64,000 nt of DNA, from contig JAJUHC010000017.1 of NCBI GenBank assembly GCA_029268065.1, positions 1 through 64,000 on the forward strand, in the 5' to 3' direction. Both the position numbers and the translations under genes were made by a program. The notes beneath the pieces are model-generated. The model made no database searches. It was not told the origin of the DNA and saw only the letters and a list, made by a program, of their open reading frames with translations. Positions within the stretch are counted from its first letter, which is position 1. The number at the start of each line of letters is the position of its first letter. This stretch comes from Clostridiales bacterium (GTDB lineage Bacteria; Bacillota; Clostridia; Oscillospirales; Oscillospiraceae). Positions 17,531-27,479 of this stretch are shown one piece after another.

Positions 17531-17576
17531 GACAATGAGGTCAAAACACAGGCTTGTTTTGACCTCGTTTTGTTTT
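17531..17576 (+). promoter_or_regulatory. ANTAR-like hairpin plus terminator, unit 1
   Basis: GAC (17531-17533), hexaloop AATGAG, GTC (17540-17542). The loop has A at position 1 and G at position 4, as ANTAR proteins require. The hairpin overlaps the 5' arm of a perfect 12-bp terminator stem, 17537-17548 with 17555-17566, followed by GTTTTGTTTT. The two structures exclude each other. Confidence 0.6.
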
Positions 17577-17607
17577 CGGACATATTGCAAGTAAAAATGA
17601 GTATAAC

Positions 17608-17656
17608 GACAATGGGGTCAGAACTGGTTTTCGCCATGTTTTGACCTGCTTTTTTA
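17608..17656 (+). promoter_or_regulatory. ANTAR-like hairpin plus terminator, unit 2
   Basis: GAC (17608-17610), hexaloop AATGGG, GTC (17617-17619). It overlaps a terminator stem from 17615 to 17647 with two G-T pairs and an inner TGG/CCA, followed by GCTTTTTTA. Confidence 0.55.
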
Positions 17657-17688
17657 TCTTAATGCTAATTCAATACAGTGTTTTGTAA

Positions 17689-17735
17689 GACAATGGAGTC
17701 GAAGCGGGAATTCTGCGTTCGGCTCCGTTTTTTTA
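17689..17735 (+). promoter_or_regulatory. ANTAR-like hairpin plus terminator, unit 3
   Basis: GAC (17689-17691), hexaloop AATGGA, GTC (17698-17700). It overlaps terminator arms 17695-17703 and 17718-17726, followed by GTTTTTTTA. It lies 32 bases upstream of the first gene. Confidence 0.55.
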
Positions 17736-17767
17736 TAGTTTTCGACAAGTGACGGGAGGTGTTCAAC

Positions 17768-18094
17768 ATGAAAAATCAGTCGGCAAGGCAAGCTGTACAT
17801 AAGCCTGAAACGAATAAGCTGGTCTCAGTGGTACTTCTGTCGGCAATGGCAATTGCGATCATACTTATGGGAGGCTCTTTCGCGGCGTACAGCTTCGTTA
17901 ATAACGTCAGCCTTAAGGTGCTCAGCTCAAACGTGCACGGCTCGGTGTTCGGCGTAATTATCACTTTTCTCGGCGTCAGGTATTTGCTTGCCGTAAACAA
18001 GCTGAAAGCCGAATTGTACAGCGACTCGGCAAAGTTTTCCTGGAGGAATTTCAGGAAAAGCGGCGCTTCCAAAGCGGCGTCAAAAATCAGATAG
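17768..18094 (+). CDS. Small two-span membrane protein upstream of amt
   Basis: Protein of 108 residues beginning MKNQSARQAVHKPETNKLVS. Two hydrophobic segments, about 20-45 (VVLLSAMAIAIILMGGSFAA) and 58-78 (VFGVIITFLGVRYLLAV), are followed by a basic tail. I do not recognise a family. ATG at 17768 is set by GGGAGGT 7 bases upstream. It is the first gene behind the triple-terminator leader and lies 52 bases before the ammonium transporter, so a role beside that transporter is possible but unproven. Confidence 0.65.
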   Translation: MKNQSARQAVHKPETNKLVSVVLLSAMAIAIILMGGSFAAYSFVNNVSLKVLSSNVHGSVFGVIITFLGVRYLLAVNKLKAELYSDSAKFSWRNFRKSGASKAASKIR

Positions 18095-18146
18095 GGTTTT
18101 ATTCAGGCTGAATGTTAAAAATTAAAGTAATATGGGAGATGAGTGT

Positions 18147-20168
18147 ATGAAAATGCTAAAGAAAATCCTCGCTTTATCGCTTCTGATTGTCACCGTGGCG
18201 GTGCTGCTGACATTGACCGCCCACGCAGCGACGGGCGACCCCACGGGGGCATCGTACAGCGCGCTCAGCGGCGAAGAAACGCTTCAGGAAGTAGCGGCGC
18301 TCGCGGACACCGCCAAAAGGGGCACCACCTATGTGTGGGTAATGATATGCGGCTTTATGGTGTTCTTTTTCCAGTGCGGCTTTGCAATGGTTGAAACAGG
18401 CTTCTGCCGCGGCAAAAACGCGGCCCACACGATGACCATGAACTTTATGGTATTTCTGGTCGGCGCGATAGGATATTTTCTCGTAGGCTTTGCTATCCAG
18501 TTCGGAGGCTCCGGAGGCGCGGCCACATTCGGCTCCGGAGGCGCGGTGCTCGACTCCATGTTCTCAATACCCGGCTTCGGCGGTCTGTTTGGTTATAAAG
18601 GCTTTCTTCTTAACGGTGTTTACGACGCCGGCGTTTACCTGCTTTTCTTCTTCCAGATGGTTTTCATGGACACCACGGTAACAATACCGACGGGCGCCAT
18701 GGCTGAAAGGGTAAAATACTCCGCCGTTGTCATCGCCTCCTTTATCATATCGACAATATACTATCCCCTCTTCGGCAACTGGGTATGGGGCGGAGGCTGG
18801 CTCGCCACATTGGGCGCAAACTTCGGTATAGGACACGGCGTGGTGGACTTTGCGGGTTCCGCGGTCGTTCACGCAATGGGCGGTATGCTGGCATTTTCCG
18901 GCGCTGTCATTCTCGGTCCTAGAATCGGCAAATTCAAAAAAGACGGCTCCGCCAGAGCCTTCCCCGGACATAACATCCCGATGGCCATCATCGGAACGAT
19001 AATCCTCTTCTTCTGCTGGTTTGCGTTCAACGCAGGCTCCACCCTCAACGGCACTGACTACCGGCTCGCGGTAGTCGCGACCAACACCATGATAGCGGGC
19101 GCGGTTGGCGGACTCGTCGCGATGTTCTATATGTGGATAAAGTACGGCAAGCCCGATCCGTCCATGACTGCCAACGGCACGCTGGCGGGGCTTGTGGCCA
19201 TAACCGCTCCCTGCGCCTTCGTAAACGGCATTTCCTCCGCAATAATCGGCTTTGTGGCGGCTATCCTGGTCTGCGTCTCTGTTCCGTTTTTTGAAAACAA
19301 GCTGAAAATCGACGACCCTGTCGGAGCGATCTCGGTACACGGAGTGAACGGCATCTGGGGCGTAATTTCGGTGGGTCTCTTCGCGGACGGCGTGTATGGA
19401 GACGGGTTGAACGGCGTATCCGGCGGAGTTACGGGTCTTTTCTTCGGCGGCGGGGCATCGCAGCTTATCGCTCAGCTGATTGCAGTCGCGGTAATTCTGG
19501 TATACGGAATCGGATTCTCGTTTATATTCTACAAGATTCTCGACAAGGTATGGGGCCTCAGAGTCAATCCGCAGGACGAACTTGACGGGCTGGACATTCC
19601 GGAAATGGGCGTTCTCGGTTACCCCGATACCCAGATGGTCCGCTCCGAGCTGGACTACGACTCGCAGGACAACGCGGAGATAAAGCAGCTCAAAAGGTTT
19701 AATTGGAAAGGCTCCGTTAAGACGCCTCTCCCCTCCGCTCCCGTCAGCATGCAGCAGGCGGTCCCCGTAGAGCTGGTTACCAAGCCCTCGGCGACTCCCG
19801 CTTCCGACGTAAAAATCACCAAGGTCACCATCATAATGAAGCAGAGCCGGTTTGAGGCTCTCAAGAGCGCGATGAACGACATCGGAGTAACCGGAATGAC
19901 CGTCACCCAGGTTCTGGGCTGCGGAATACAGAAGGGAAAAACCGAATATTACCGGGGCGTCGGAGTCGAGGTCAACCTGCTGCCCAAGGTGCAGGTCGAT
20001 ATCATAGTCGCAAAGGTCCCCGTAAGGACGGTTATCGACACCGCGAAGCGGACGCTTTACACCGGCAACATAGGCGACGGCAAAATCTTTGTCTACGACG
20101 TTGAGAACGTTGTTAAGGTCCGCACCGGCGAGGAGGGCTATGCGGCGCTTCAGGGCGAAGGCGAATAG
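18147..20168 (+). CDS. amt: Ammonium transporter fused to a C-terminal PII signalling domain
   Basis: Protein of 673 residues. Residues 1-29 look like a signal peptide ending TAHA. About eleven membrane segments follow to residue 470, with Amt motifs FFFQCGFAMVETGFCRGKN and DFAGSAVVHAMGG. After a linker, residues 560-673 form a PII (GlnB/GlnK) domain with T-loop YYRGVGVEV and C-terminal signature TGNIGDGKIFVYDVE. Free GlnK normally plugs Amt; here sensor and channel are one chain. The T-loop tyrosine uridylylation site may be Y of TEYYRG. ATG at 18147 follows GGGAG. Nitrogen-responsive control by the leader at 17531-17735 is likely. Confidence 0.92.
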   Translation: MKMLKKILALSLLIVTVAVLLTLTAHAATGDPTGASYSALSGEETLQEVAALADTAKRGTTYVWVMICGFMVFFFQCGFAMVETGFCRGKNAAHTMTMNFMVFLVGAIGYFLVGFAIQFGGSGGAATFGSGGAVLDSMFSIPGFGGLFGYKGFLLNGVYDAGVYLLFFFQMVFMDTTVTIPTGAMAERVKYSAVVIASFIISTIYYPLFGNWVWGGGWLATLGANFGIGHGVVDFAGSAVVHAMGGMLAFSGAVILGPRIGKFKKDGSARAFPGHNIPMAIIGTIILFFCWFAFNAGSTLNGTDYRLAVVATNTMIAGAVGGLVAMFYMWIKYGKPDPSMTANGTLAGLVAITAPCAFVNGISSAIIGFVAAILVCVSVPFFENKLKIDDPVGAISVHGVNGIWGVISVGLFADGVYGDGLNGVSGGVTGLFFGGGASQLIAQLIAVAVILVYGIGFSFIFYKILDKVWGLRVNPQDELDGLDIPEMGVLGYPDTQMVRSELDYDSQDNAEIKQLKRFNWKGSVKTPLPSAPVSMQQAVPVELVTKPSATPASDVKITKVTIIMKQSRFEALKSAMNDIGVTGMTVTQVLGCGIQKGKTEYYRGVGVEVNLLPKVQVDIIVAKVPVRTVIDTAKRTLYTGNIGDGKIFVYDVENVVKVRTGEEGYAALQGEGE

Positions 20169-20195
20169 AAGTCATACGTTAATGTTATAACCTGC

Positions 20196-20224
20196 GGGGA
20201 GCGCGGACGGCCGCGCTCCCCTTT
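20196..20224 (+). terminator. Terminator of the ammonium transporter gene
   Basis: GGGGAGCGCGG (20196-20206), loop ACGG, CCGCGCTCCCC (20211-20221), then TTT. The following stretch to the promoter at 20373 shows nothing else I can name. Confidence 0.75.
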
Positions 20225-20372
20225 CTCTTCCGCCTGAGCAGCATTTCCCCGCGAACACGAAAGCCATGGAATCCCGCAGCAATTTCTCCTGCGCGGAATA
20301 TAATAACGTAAGGGTGCGTAACAGAATCAGGCGGGGCGGGAGCAAAAAACACAAAATCGACTTAGAATTTTG

Positions 20373-20401
20373 TTGACATTACCGTACCCATATGCTATCA
20401 T
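20373..20401 (+). promoter_or_regulatory. Sigma-A promoter of the leu-ilv operon
   Basis: TTGACA (20373-20378), 17-base spacer, TATCAT (20396-20401). Near-consensus. Transcription starts about 28 bases before the first leader peptide. Confidence 0.8.
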
Positions 20402-20435
20402 GTATCCAATATATGTGTCGAAAGGACATTTTTCG

Positions 20436-20531
20436 ATGTATCAATCCGTCAGTGTAGTAATTATAATTACCGTTATTCTTGGAGTACTCCTCCTTAGTAA
20501 CGGCTGTTTTGGTTGCCTGCAAGACGATTGA
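20436..20531 (+). CDS. Leader peptide 1 of the leu-ilv operon, rich in Val/Ile/Leu
   Basis: Open frame of 31 codons from ATG at 20436, with AAAGGA 9 bases upstream. The peptide starts MYQSVSVVIIITVILGVLLL; 14 of 31 residues are branched-chain and residues 7-20 hold 12 of them. It ends at TGA 25 bases before a terminator. Codons CTG CAA G (20517-20523) can pair with CTTGTAG (20559-20565), the 5' arm of that terminator. A ribosome stalled in the Val/Ile/Leu run would leave this free to form an antiterminator; one that reaches the stop would cover it. Too short for routine gene finders. Confidence 0.82.
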   Translation: MYQSVSVVIIITVILGVLLLSNGCFGCLQDD

Positions 20532-20556
20532 ATCGAAAAAAGTAGATTGAATCACA

Positions 20557-20588
20557 ACCTTGTAGCGTGACCGCTGCAAGGTCTTTTT
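20557..20588 (+). terminator. Attenuator terminator 1
   Basis: ACCTTGTAGCG (20557-20567), loop TGAC, CGCTGCAAGGT (20572-20582), one T-G pair, then CTTTTT. It lies between the two leader peptides. Confidence 0.82.
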
Positions 20589-20612
20589 ATTAATCTGAAA
20601 GGAAGAAATAAC

Positions 20613-20741
20613 GTGTTTGTTACAGCCGGCATTCTTGCAAACCTTATTATTGTAGTACTTGTACTCGTTATCGTACTTATACTTAGCGATAGCGTTGAAT
20701 CGGTTTTGCCTGAATGCGGCGGCTTAAATCAAACGAAATGA
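20613..20741 (+). CDS. Leader peptide 2 of the leu-ilv operon, uninterrupted Leu/Ile/Val run
   Basis: Open frame of 42 codons from GTG at 20613, with GAAAGGAAG upstream (GGAAG 7 bases before the start). Residues 11-24 read LIIVVLVLVIVLIL, fourteen branched-chain residues in a row; 21 of 42 overall. GGTTTTGC (20702-20709), within the codons after the run, can pair with GCAAGGGCC (20751-20759) at the base of the next terminator with one bulge and two G-T pairs, giving a possible antiterminator. Stop is 11 bases before that terminator. The GTG start makes this slightly less certain than leader 1. Confidence 0.78.
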   Translation: MFVTAGILANLIIVVLVLVIVLILSDSVESVLPECGGLNQTK

Positions 20742-20752
20742 GTTTGGAAAGC

Positions 20753-20786
20753 AAGGGCCCGAGGTGAAACCACCTGGGGCCCTTTT
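20753..20786 (+). terminator. Attenuator terminator 2, before leuA
   Basis: AAGGGCCC (20753-20760) and AGGTG (20762-20766), loop AAAC, CACCT (20771-20775) and GGGCCCTT (20777-20784), one G-G mismatch, then TTTT. It lies 46 bases before the leuA start. Confidence 0.8.
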
Positions 20787-20832
20787 AAATTACCCTTTTA
20801 ATTTGTTTCAGCATGTAAAGAAGGAGGAAATT

Positions 20833-22371
20833 ATGAATAAACGAGTTAAAATCTTCGACACGACCTTGCGCGACGGAGAACAGTCTCCCGGCTGCAGCAT
20901 GAATCTCTGGGAGAAGCTGGAGGTGGCGCGTCGGCTTGAAATGCTCAGGGTCGATGTTATAGAAGCGGGCTTTGCAGTATCCTCCCCCGGAGATTTCGAA
21001 TCGGTAAAAACCATTGCGGATAAAATAAGGGGCTGCACGGTAGCCTCGCTCGCAAGATGCACCGTAAAGGATATCGACGCCGCCTACGAGGCGATCAGGG
21101 GCGCGGCCGACCCCCGCATCCACATCTTTTTGGCCACTTCGCCCGTGCATATGGAATACAAGCTGCGCATGAGCCCCGACAAGGTGCTTGAAACCGCGGC
21201 CGAAATGATCAAATACGCAAAGACCAAGTGCTCTAATCTCGAGTTCTCGGCGGAGGACGCCATGAGGTCGGAGCCTGAATTTCTCGCGAGGGTAGTGGAT
21301 GTCGCGATTAAAAGCGGAGCCACCGTCATAAACATTCCGGACACGGTCGGCTACTCCACCCCCGCCGAAATGCGTGAAATGATAGAGTATCTCATTAAAA
21401 CCGTGCCCGACAGCGACAAGGTCGAGTTTTCCGTGCACTGCCACAACGACCTTGGTATGGCGACGGCGAACTCTCTGGCCGGGGTCCTGGGGGGCGCGCG
21501 TCAGGTCGAATGCACCTTGAACGGTCTGGGCGAAAGAGCCGGAAACGCCCCTCTCGAGGAGATTGTCATGGCGATCAATACGCGCAAGGAGCTTTACGGC
21601 GCCTGTACAAACGTTGACACGACAAAGATTTACAGCGCGAGCATGATAGTGTACAATATAATCGGCAGGACGGTCCCGCTGAACAAGCCGATAGTAGGCG
21701 CGAACGCCTTCGCGCACGAATCCGGCATCCACCAGCACGGCGTGCTTGCCAACAAAAATACCTATGAGATCATGACTCCCGAATCCATCGGCATTAAAAC
21801 AAGCAAAATGGTGCTCGGAAAGCATTCGGGGAGACACGCCTTTGAAACGAGGCTCATGGAGCTCGGCTTCGCGCTGAGCCCGTCGGAGCTTGAAACCTGC
21901 TTTGCGGAGTTCAAGAAGCTAAGCGACAAGAAAAAGGATATTTCGGACAGCGATCTCGAGGCTCTCGCGAGAAACACGATGCCCGCGGATATTAAAGACG
22001 CCTATGAGCTTGACCGCTTCTCGGTCTACTCCGGCAACATGACGAGCGCCACCTCGGTGGTGGTTTTAAAGAAGGGCGACGAAAGGTTTGAGGAGGTCTC
22101 TCTGGGGGACGGTCCTATCGACGCCGCCTTCAAAGCCGTTGACAAGATAGTCAATCCTCCGGAGCACAGCTTTGAGGACTACGCGACCCATTCGGTCTCC
22201 GAGGGCAAGGACACTCTGGGCGAGGTCGCGGTAACGCTCAAAATGAACGACAGGCTTTTCGTAGGAAAGGGTCTTTCGACGGATACAATTGAAGCCAGCA
22301 TACTCGCGTACCTTTCGGCTTTGAACAAGCTCATCAGGTTCAGCGCGCAGCCGGCACAAAATCAGGGGTGA
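20833..22371 (+). CDS. leuA: 2-isopropylmalate synthase
   Basis: Protein of 512 residues, the long leucine-sensitive form. It condenses acetyl-CoA and 2-oxoisovalerate, the first committed step to leucine. The catalytic barrel starts with FDTTLRDGEQSPGC near residue 8 and has the metal motif VHCHNDLGMA near 200; the C-terminal third is the LeuA allosteric dimer domain that binds leucine (TSATVVV-like segment TSATSVVVLKKG). An earlier in-frame ATG at 20764 lies inside the attenuator; ATG at 20833 with AAGGAGG is clear. First structural gene of the operon. Confidence 0.95.
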   Translation: MNKRVKIFDTTLRDGEQSPGCSMNLWEKLEVARRLEMLRVDVIEAGFAVSSPGDFESVKTIADKIRGCTVASLARCTVKDIDAAYEAIRGAADPRIHIFLATSPVHMEYKLRMSPDKVLETAAEMIKYAKTKCSNLEFSAEDAMRSEPEFLARVVDVAIKSGATVINIPDTVGYSTPAEMREMIEYLIKTVPDSDKVEFSVHCHNDLGMATANSLAGVLGGARQVECTLNGLGERAGNAPLEEIVMAINTRKELYGACTNVDTTKIYSASMIVYNIIGRTVPLNKPIVGANAFAHESGIHQHGVLANKNTYEIMTPESIGIKTSKMVLGKHSGRHAFETRLMELGFALSPSELETCFAEFKKLSDKKKDISDSDLEALARNTMPADIKDAYELDRFSVYSGNMTSATSVVVLKKGDERFEEVSLGDGPIDAAFKAVDKIVNPPEHSFEDYATHSVSEGKDTLGEVAVTLKMNDRLFVGKGLSTDTIEASILAYLSALNKLIRFSAQPAQNQG

Positions 22372-22376
22372 AACAA

Positions 22377-24044
22377 ATGAAAATGACAGGCGCACAGATT
22401 GTAATCGAAACTCTTATCGAACAGGGAGTGGACACGGTATTCGGCTATCCGGGCGGCAGCGTGACGAACCTCTACGACGAGCTGTACCGTTATCAGGACA
22501 AAATACATCATTACCTCACCTGCCACGAACAGGGCGCGGCCCACAGCGCCGACGCCTATGCGAGGGTAACGGGAAAGCCGGGTGTATGCATCGCGACCTC
22601 GGGCCCCGGCGCCACGAATCTCGTAACCGGCATAGCCACCGCCTACCTCGACTCCTCGCCCGTCGTGGCTATCACGGGGAACGTCACCCAGCCTCTAATC
22701 GGCAAGGACAGCTTTCAGGAGGTGGACATAGCGGGCGTGACCCTGCCCATCACGAAGCATAACTATATTGTCAAGGACATAGAGAAGCTGGCAGACACTA
22801 TAAGGGAAGCGTTCAGCATCGCAATTTCCGGAAGACCCGGTCCCGTTCTCGTTGATATTCCGAAGGATATACAGCTTGCCTCAACTGAGTTCGTTTCCAA
22901 GCCCAGGGTAACCAAGGCGGCTGGCGCTCCCTTCTCGGAAGAATCGATCAAAGCCGCGATTGAGCTTATCAAAGACTCAGAGCGCCCTTACATCTACGCC
23001 GGCGGCGGCGTCGTGACCTCCGAGGCGACGAAGGAGCTTCTTGAGTTTGCGGAAAAGGTGGACGCTCCCATAGGGCTCAGCATGATGGGGCTCACCGCGG
23101 TGCCCGGCTCAAACCCGCGCAATCTCGGAATGACCGGCATGCACGGAAAGTACGCGGCGTCGAAAGCCATGTCTGACTCCGACCTCATCATTGCGGTAGG
23201 CACGAGGTTTTCGGACAGGGCGACCGGCAGCAAGCCCGAATTCATCAGGGGCAAAAGGTTTTTGCACATAGACATCGACCCGGCTGAGATAGGCAAGAAC
23301 ATTCCCGCCTGCGTTTCGGTCATCGGCGACGTGAGGGAGGTGCTTTCAAGCCTCAACGCGCTTCTTCCCAAAATGAGCCGCGGGGAGTGGGCCGAGGAGA
23401 TTGAAGCCATCAAAAGAAGTCCGAAGAGCCAGCCCAAGCCCAGCGACGGCGGAATAACCCCAAAGTCGGTCATAGAGGCCGTCCGCAGATATACGAAGGA
23501 CGACGACGTCGTCGCGACCGACGTGGGCCAGCATCAGATGTGGACCTGCCTTTTCTACGACTTCGGAAATCCCAGAACCTTTGTAACCTCCGGCGGCCTC
23601 GGCACGATGGGCTTCGGAATGGGAGCGGCAATGGGCTCCTGCATCGGCAGGGGCGGAAAGCGCACCGTCCTCTTCACCGGCGACGGAAGCTTCCATATGA
23701 ATATGAACGAGCTGGCCACCGCCGTAACCAACAGGCTCCCTCTCGTCATCGTCCTTATGAACAACGGCGTGCTCGGCATGGTGCGCCAGTGGCAGACCCT
23801 TTTCTTTGAGAAGCGCTACTCAAACACCGTTTTAAACAGGAAAACCGACTTTGTCAAGCTGGCGGAGGCCTTCGGTGCCGAGGGCTTGCGCGTAAGCGAG
23901 CCGGGCGACCTCGCTCCGGCTTTGGAAAAGGCTTTTTCTTCGGACGGGCCGGTGCTCATAGACGTGAAGATAAACTGCGACGAGATGGTGCTGCCCTTTA
24001 TTCCGCCCGGAGGAACCATCAACGACATTATTTTGGAGGGCTGA
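22377..24044 (+). CDS. ilvB: Acetolactate synthase large (catalytic) subunit
   Basis: Protein of 555 residues. ThDP enzyme making acetolactate and acetohydroxybutyrate for valine, leucine and isoleucine. The catalytic glutamate lies in CHEQGAAHSADAYARVTGKP near residue 45, and the ThDP motif is GDGSFHMNMNELAT near 435. ATG at 22377 lies 5 bases after the leuA stop and uses AGGGGTG in the end of leuA, so the genes are coupled. The regulatory subunit follows after 4 bases. Confidence 0.95.
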   Translation: MKMTGAQIVIETLIEQGVDTVFGYPGGSVTNLYDELYRYQDKIHHYLTCHEQGAAHSADAYARVTGKPGVCIATSGPGATNLVTGIATAYLDSSPVVAITGNVTQPLIGKDSFQEVDIAGVTLPITKHNYIVKDIEKLADTIREAFSIAISGRPGPVLVDIPKDIQLASTEFVSKPRVTKAAGAPFSEESIKAAIELIKDSERPYIYAGGGVVTSEATKELLEFAEKVDAPIGLSMMGLTAVPGSNPRNLGMTGMHGKYAASKAMSDSDLIIAVGTRFSDRATGSKPEFIRGKRFLHIDIDPAEIGKNIPACVSVIGDVREVLSSLNALLPKMSRGEWAEEIEAIKRSPKSQPKPSDGGITPKSVIEAVRRYTKDDDVVATDVGQHQMWTCLFYDFGNPRTFVTSGGLGTMGFGMGAAMGSCIGRGGKRTVLFTGDGSFHMNMNELATAVTNRLPLVIVLMNNGVLGMVRQWQTLFFEKRYSNTVLNRKTDFVKLAEAFGAEGLRVSEPGDLAPALEKAFSSDGPVLIDVKINCDEMVLPFIPPGGTINDIILEG

Positions 24045-24048
24045 AACG

Positions 24049-24555
24049 ATGGCAAATTCAAAATTCATACTCTCAATTCTTGTAAACAACGAGTCGGGCG
24101 TGCTGACGAGGGTATCCAGCCTCTTTTCACGCAGGGGCTTCAACATAGACAGCCTTTCCGTAGGGGAAACCGAAAATCCCCTTATCTCACGCATCACCAT
24201 CTCCGCCAAGGGCGACGAATACACCAAGGAGCAGCTTGAAAAACAGCTCATGAAGCTGCACGACGTTATAACGGTCGAGCTTATGGATATGGAAAACACC
24301 GTGACACGCGAGCTGATGATGGTAAAGGTCAAGTTCAAAAAGGGCGAGCTCACGGAGCTGATGTCGGCCATCTCGGTCTTCAGGGCCAAGGTCATCGACC
24401 TCGCGTCAAATACGGCGACGCTCGAGCTGACGGGGCAGAGCTCCAAGGTAGACGCTTTCATTGAATTTCTGGCCCCCTACGGAATTATCGAGCTTTGCCG
24501 CACCGGAGTCACGGCGATAGGCAGGGGCGATTACATTCTGAAATCCGGAAACTGA
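24049..24555 (+). CDS. ilvN: Acetolactate synthase small (regulatory) subunit
   Basis: Protein of 168 residues. The N-terminal 75 residues are an ACT domain (ILSILVNNESGVLTRVSSLF) that binds valine, and the C-terminal part (NTATLELTGQSSKVDAFIEF) is the usual dimerisation domain. It activates IlvB and gives valine feedback inhibition. ATG is preceded by GGAGGGC. A 118-base gap with a weak hairpin (ACGGGC/GGCCCGT near 24600) separates it from ilvC. Confidence 0.94.
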   Translation: MANSKFILSILVNNESGVLTRVSSLFSRRGFNIDSLSVGETENPLISRITISAKGDEYTKEQLEKQLMKLHDVITVELMDMENTVTRELMMVKVKFKKGELTELMSAISVFRAKVIDLASNTATLELTGQSSKVDAFIEFLAPYGIIELCRTGVTAIGRGDYILKSGN

Positions 24556-24670
24556 CCGGCTTCCGCCCTCCAGTCCCAATACTATGTCAACCACGGGCTT
24601 ATGCGGGCCCGTTAACGACGATGCGGGTTTCCTCCCGCCGCCTAAAAAATAAATTTTTAAGGAGAAATGA

Positions 24671-25666
<996 letters not shown>

Positions 25667-25785
25667 GGCTTCGGCACGGCGCACCAGGAAGCTTTTATAA
25701 AAACGCAGATACCGAGGCGCGCAGAACAGGGCTTCACGGAAGCTCTGTTCCCTGCCTGCGCCCGGATCAAACGGAGGTAAAAAAA

Positions 25786-27450
25786 ATGAAAAGCGACAGC
25801 GTGAAGTCCGGCGCCGAGAGAGCGCCGCACCGCTCTCTCTTCAAAGCCATGGGATATACGGACGAGCAGCTTAAAAAGCCCCTCGTCGGCATTGTCAACT
25901 CCTTCAACGAGATAATACCCGGACACATCCACCTCAACCAGATAGCCCGCGCCGTGAAGGACGGGGTGCTTGCCGCCGGGGGAACGCCGATCGAGTTCAA
26001 TACGATAGGCATCTGCGACGGCATAGCCATGGGGCACGAGGGCATGAAATTCTCACTCGCGAGCCGCGAGCTCATCGCGGACTCGGTTGAGAGCATGGTA
26101 ATGGCGCATCAGTTTGACGGGCTGGTTTTCATCCCGAACTGCGACAAGATAATCCCAGGAATGCTGATGGCGGCCGCGAGGCTGAACATACCCTCGATTT
26201 TTGTTTCCGGCGGACCCATGCTTTCCGTCAGCGACGAAGGCGGCAGGGCAATGGACCTGAATACGGTTTTCGAGGCGGTCGGCTCCTACAAGGCGGGAAA
26301 AATCGACGAAGCCGCGCTCTCCTACTACGAGGACAACGCCTGCCCCGGCTGCGGCTCCTGCGCCGGCATGTTCACGGCGAATTCCATGAACTGCCTCACC
26401 GAAGCCCTCGGTATGGGGCTCCGCGGCAACGGCACGATCCCCGCCGTCTACGCCCAGAGGCTAAGGCTCGCCAAAGCCGTCGGGATGCAGATAATGCGTC
26501 TCATCAGGGAGGACATCAAGCCTCTCGACATCATGACCGCGAAGGCCTTTGAAAACGCGCTCACCGTCGATATGGCGCTCGGCTGCTCCACGAATTCCGT
26601 GCTGCACCTTACCGCCATCGCGCACGAGGCGGGAGTCAAGATCGACTTAAATCTCATAAACGTGATAAGCGAGCGCACGCCGAACCTCTGCCGTCTGGCT
26701 CCGGCGGGTCCCCACCACATGCAGGACCTTTATTCCGCCGGCGGCGTCTACGCCGTGATGAGCGAGCTTATGAAGGCAAAGCTTCTTGACGGAACGCTGA
26801 TTACGGCATCCGGCTGCACTGTAGCCGAAAATCTTGCCGGCGTAAGGGTCTTGAACTCCGAGGTTATAAGGAGCGTCGAAAATCCATATTCCAAGACAGG
26901 CGGACTCGCCGTACTCTTCGGCTCTCTCGCCCCCGACGGAGGCGTAGTCAAGCGCAGCGCGGTGTCGCCCGAGATGCAGCGCCACAAGGGTCCCGCGAGG
27001 GTATTTGAAAACGAGGAGCTTGCCGTCAAGGCCATATATTCCGGAGCCATCAAGCCCGGCGACGTGGTCGTCATCAGGAACGAAGGCCCCGCGGGCGGTC
27101 CCGGCATGCGTGAAATGCTCATGCCTACCTCGGCTATCGCTGGCATGGGGCTAGACAAGGAAGTGGCTCTCATTACCGACGGGCGTTTTTCCGGCGCCAC
27201 CAGGGGAGCCGCAATCGGTCACGTCTCGCCGGAAGCGCGCAGAGGCGGCAATATCGCCTATGTCAGGGAAGGCGATATCATTGAAATAAACATACCCGAA
27301 TACCGCATCGACCTTCTCATAAGCGAGGAGGAGCTTAAAGAGAGAAAAAAAACCATGCGACCCGCCCCCGCGCCCGAGCTTAGGGGCTATATGAAGCGAT
27401 ACTCAAAAATGGTATCTTCCGCCGACAAGGGCGCGGTGCTCGAGGATTAG
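25786..27450 (+). CDS. ilvD: Dihydroxy-acid dehydratase
   Basis: Protein of 554 residues. An iron-sulfur dehydratase that makes the 2-oxo acids of valine and isoleucine. Cluster cysteines are seen in NCDKIIPGM near residue 122 and [18 protein letters not shown] near 190; the family signature [19 protein letters not shown] is near 468. ACGGAGG precedes the ATG. Oxygen-sensitive clusters fit an anaerobe. Confidence 0.96.
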   Translation: MKSDSVKSGAERAPHRSLFKAMGYTDEQLKKPLVGIVNSFNEIIPGHIHLNQIARAVKDGVLAAGGTPIEFNTIGICDGIAMGHEGMKFSLASRELIADSVESMVMAHQFDGLVFIPNCDKIIPGMLMAAARLNIPSIFVSGGPMLSVSDEGGRAMDLNTVFEAVGSYKAGKIDEAALSYYEDNACPGCGSCAGMFTANSMNCLTEALGMGLRGNGTIPAVYAQRLRLAKAVGMQIMRLIREDIKPLDIMTAKAFENALTVDMALGCSTNSVLHLTAIAHEAGVKIDLNLINVISERTPNLCRLAPAGPHHMQDLYSAGGVYAVMSELMKAKLLDGTLITASGCTVAENLAGVRVLNSEVIRSVENPYSKTGGLAVLFGSLAPDGGVVKRSAVSPEMQRHKGPARVFENEELAVKAIYSGAIKPGDVVVIRNEGPAGGPGMREMLMPTSAIAGMGLDKEVALITDGRFSGATRGAAIGHVSPEARRGGNIAYVREGDIIEINIPEYRIDLLISEEELKERKKTMRPAPAPELRGYMKRYSKMVSSADKGAVLED

Positions 27451-27479
27451 ATTTTTATTGACGAAACGAGTTGAATGTT

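Noticed and set aside
20373-20832. T-box leader expected before a branched-chain operon.
   Set aside because: No T-box sequence or specifier-loop layout is visible; leader frames with terminators explain the region.
20785-21837. Open frame of 350 codons antisense to leuA.
   Set aside because: It would run through the attenuator region and encodes no recognisable protein.
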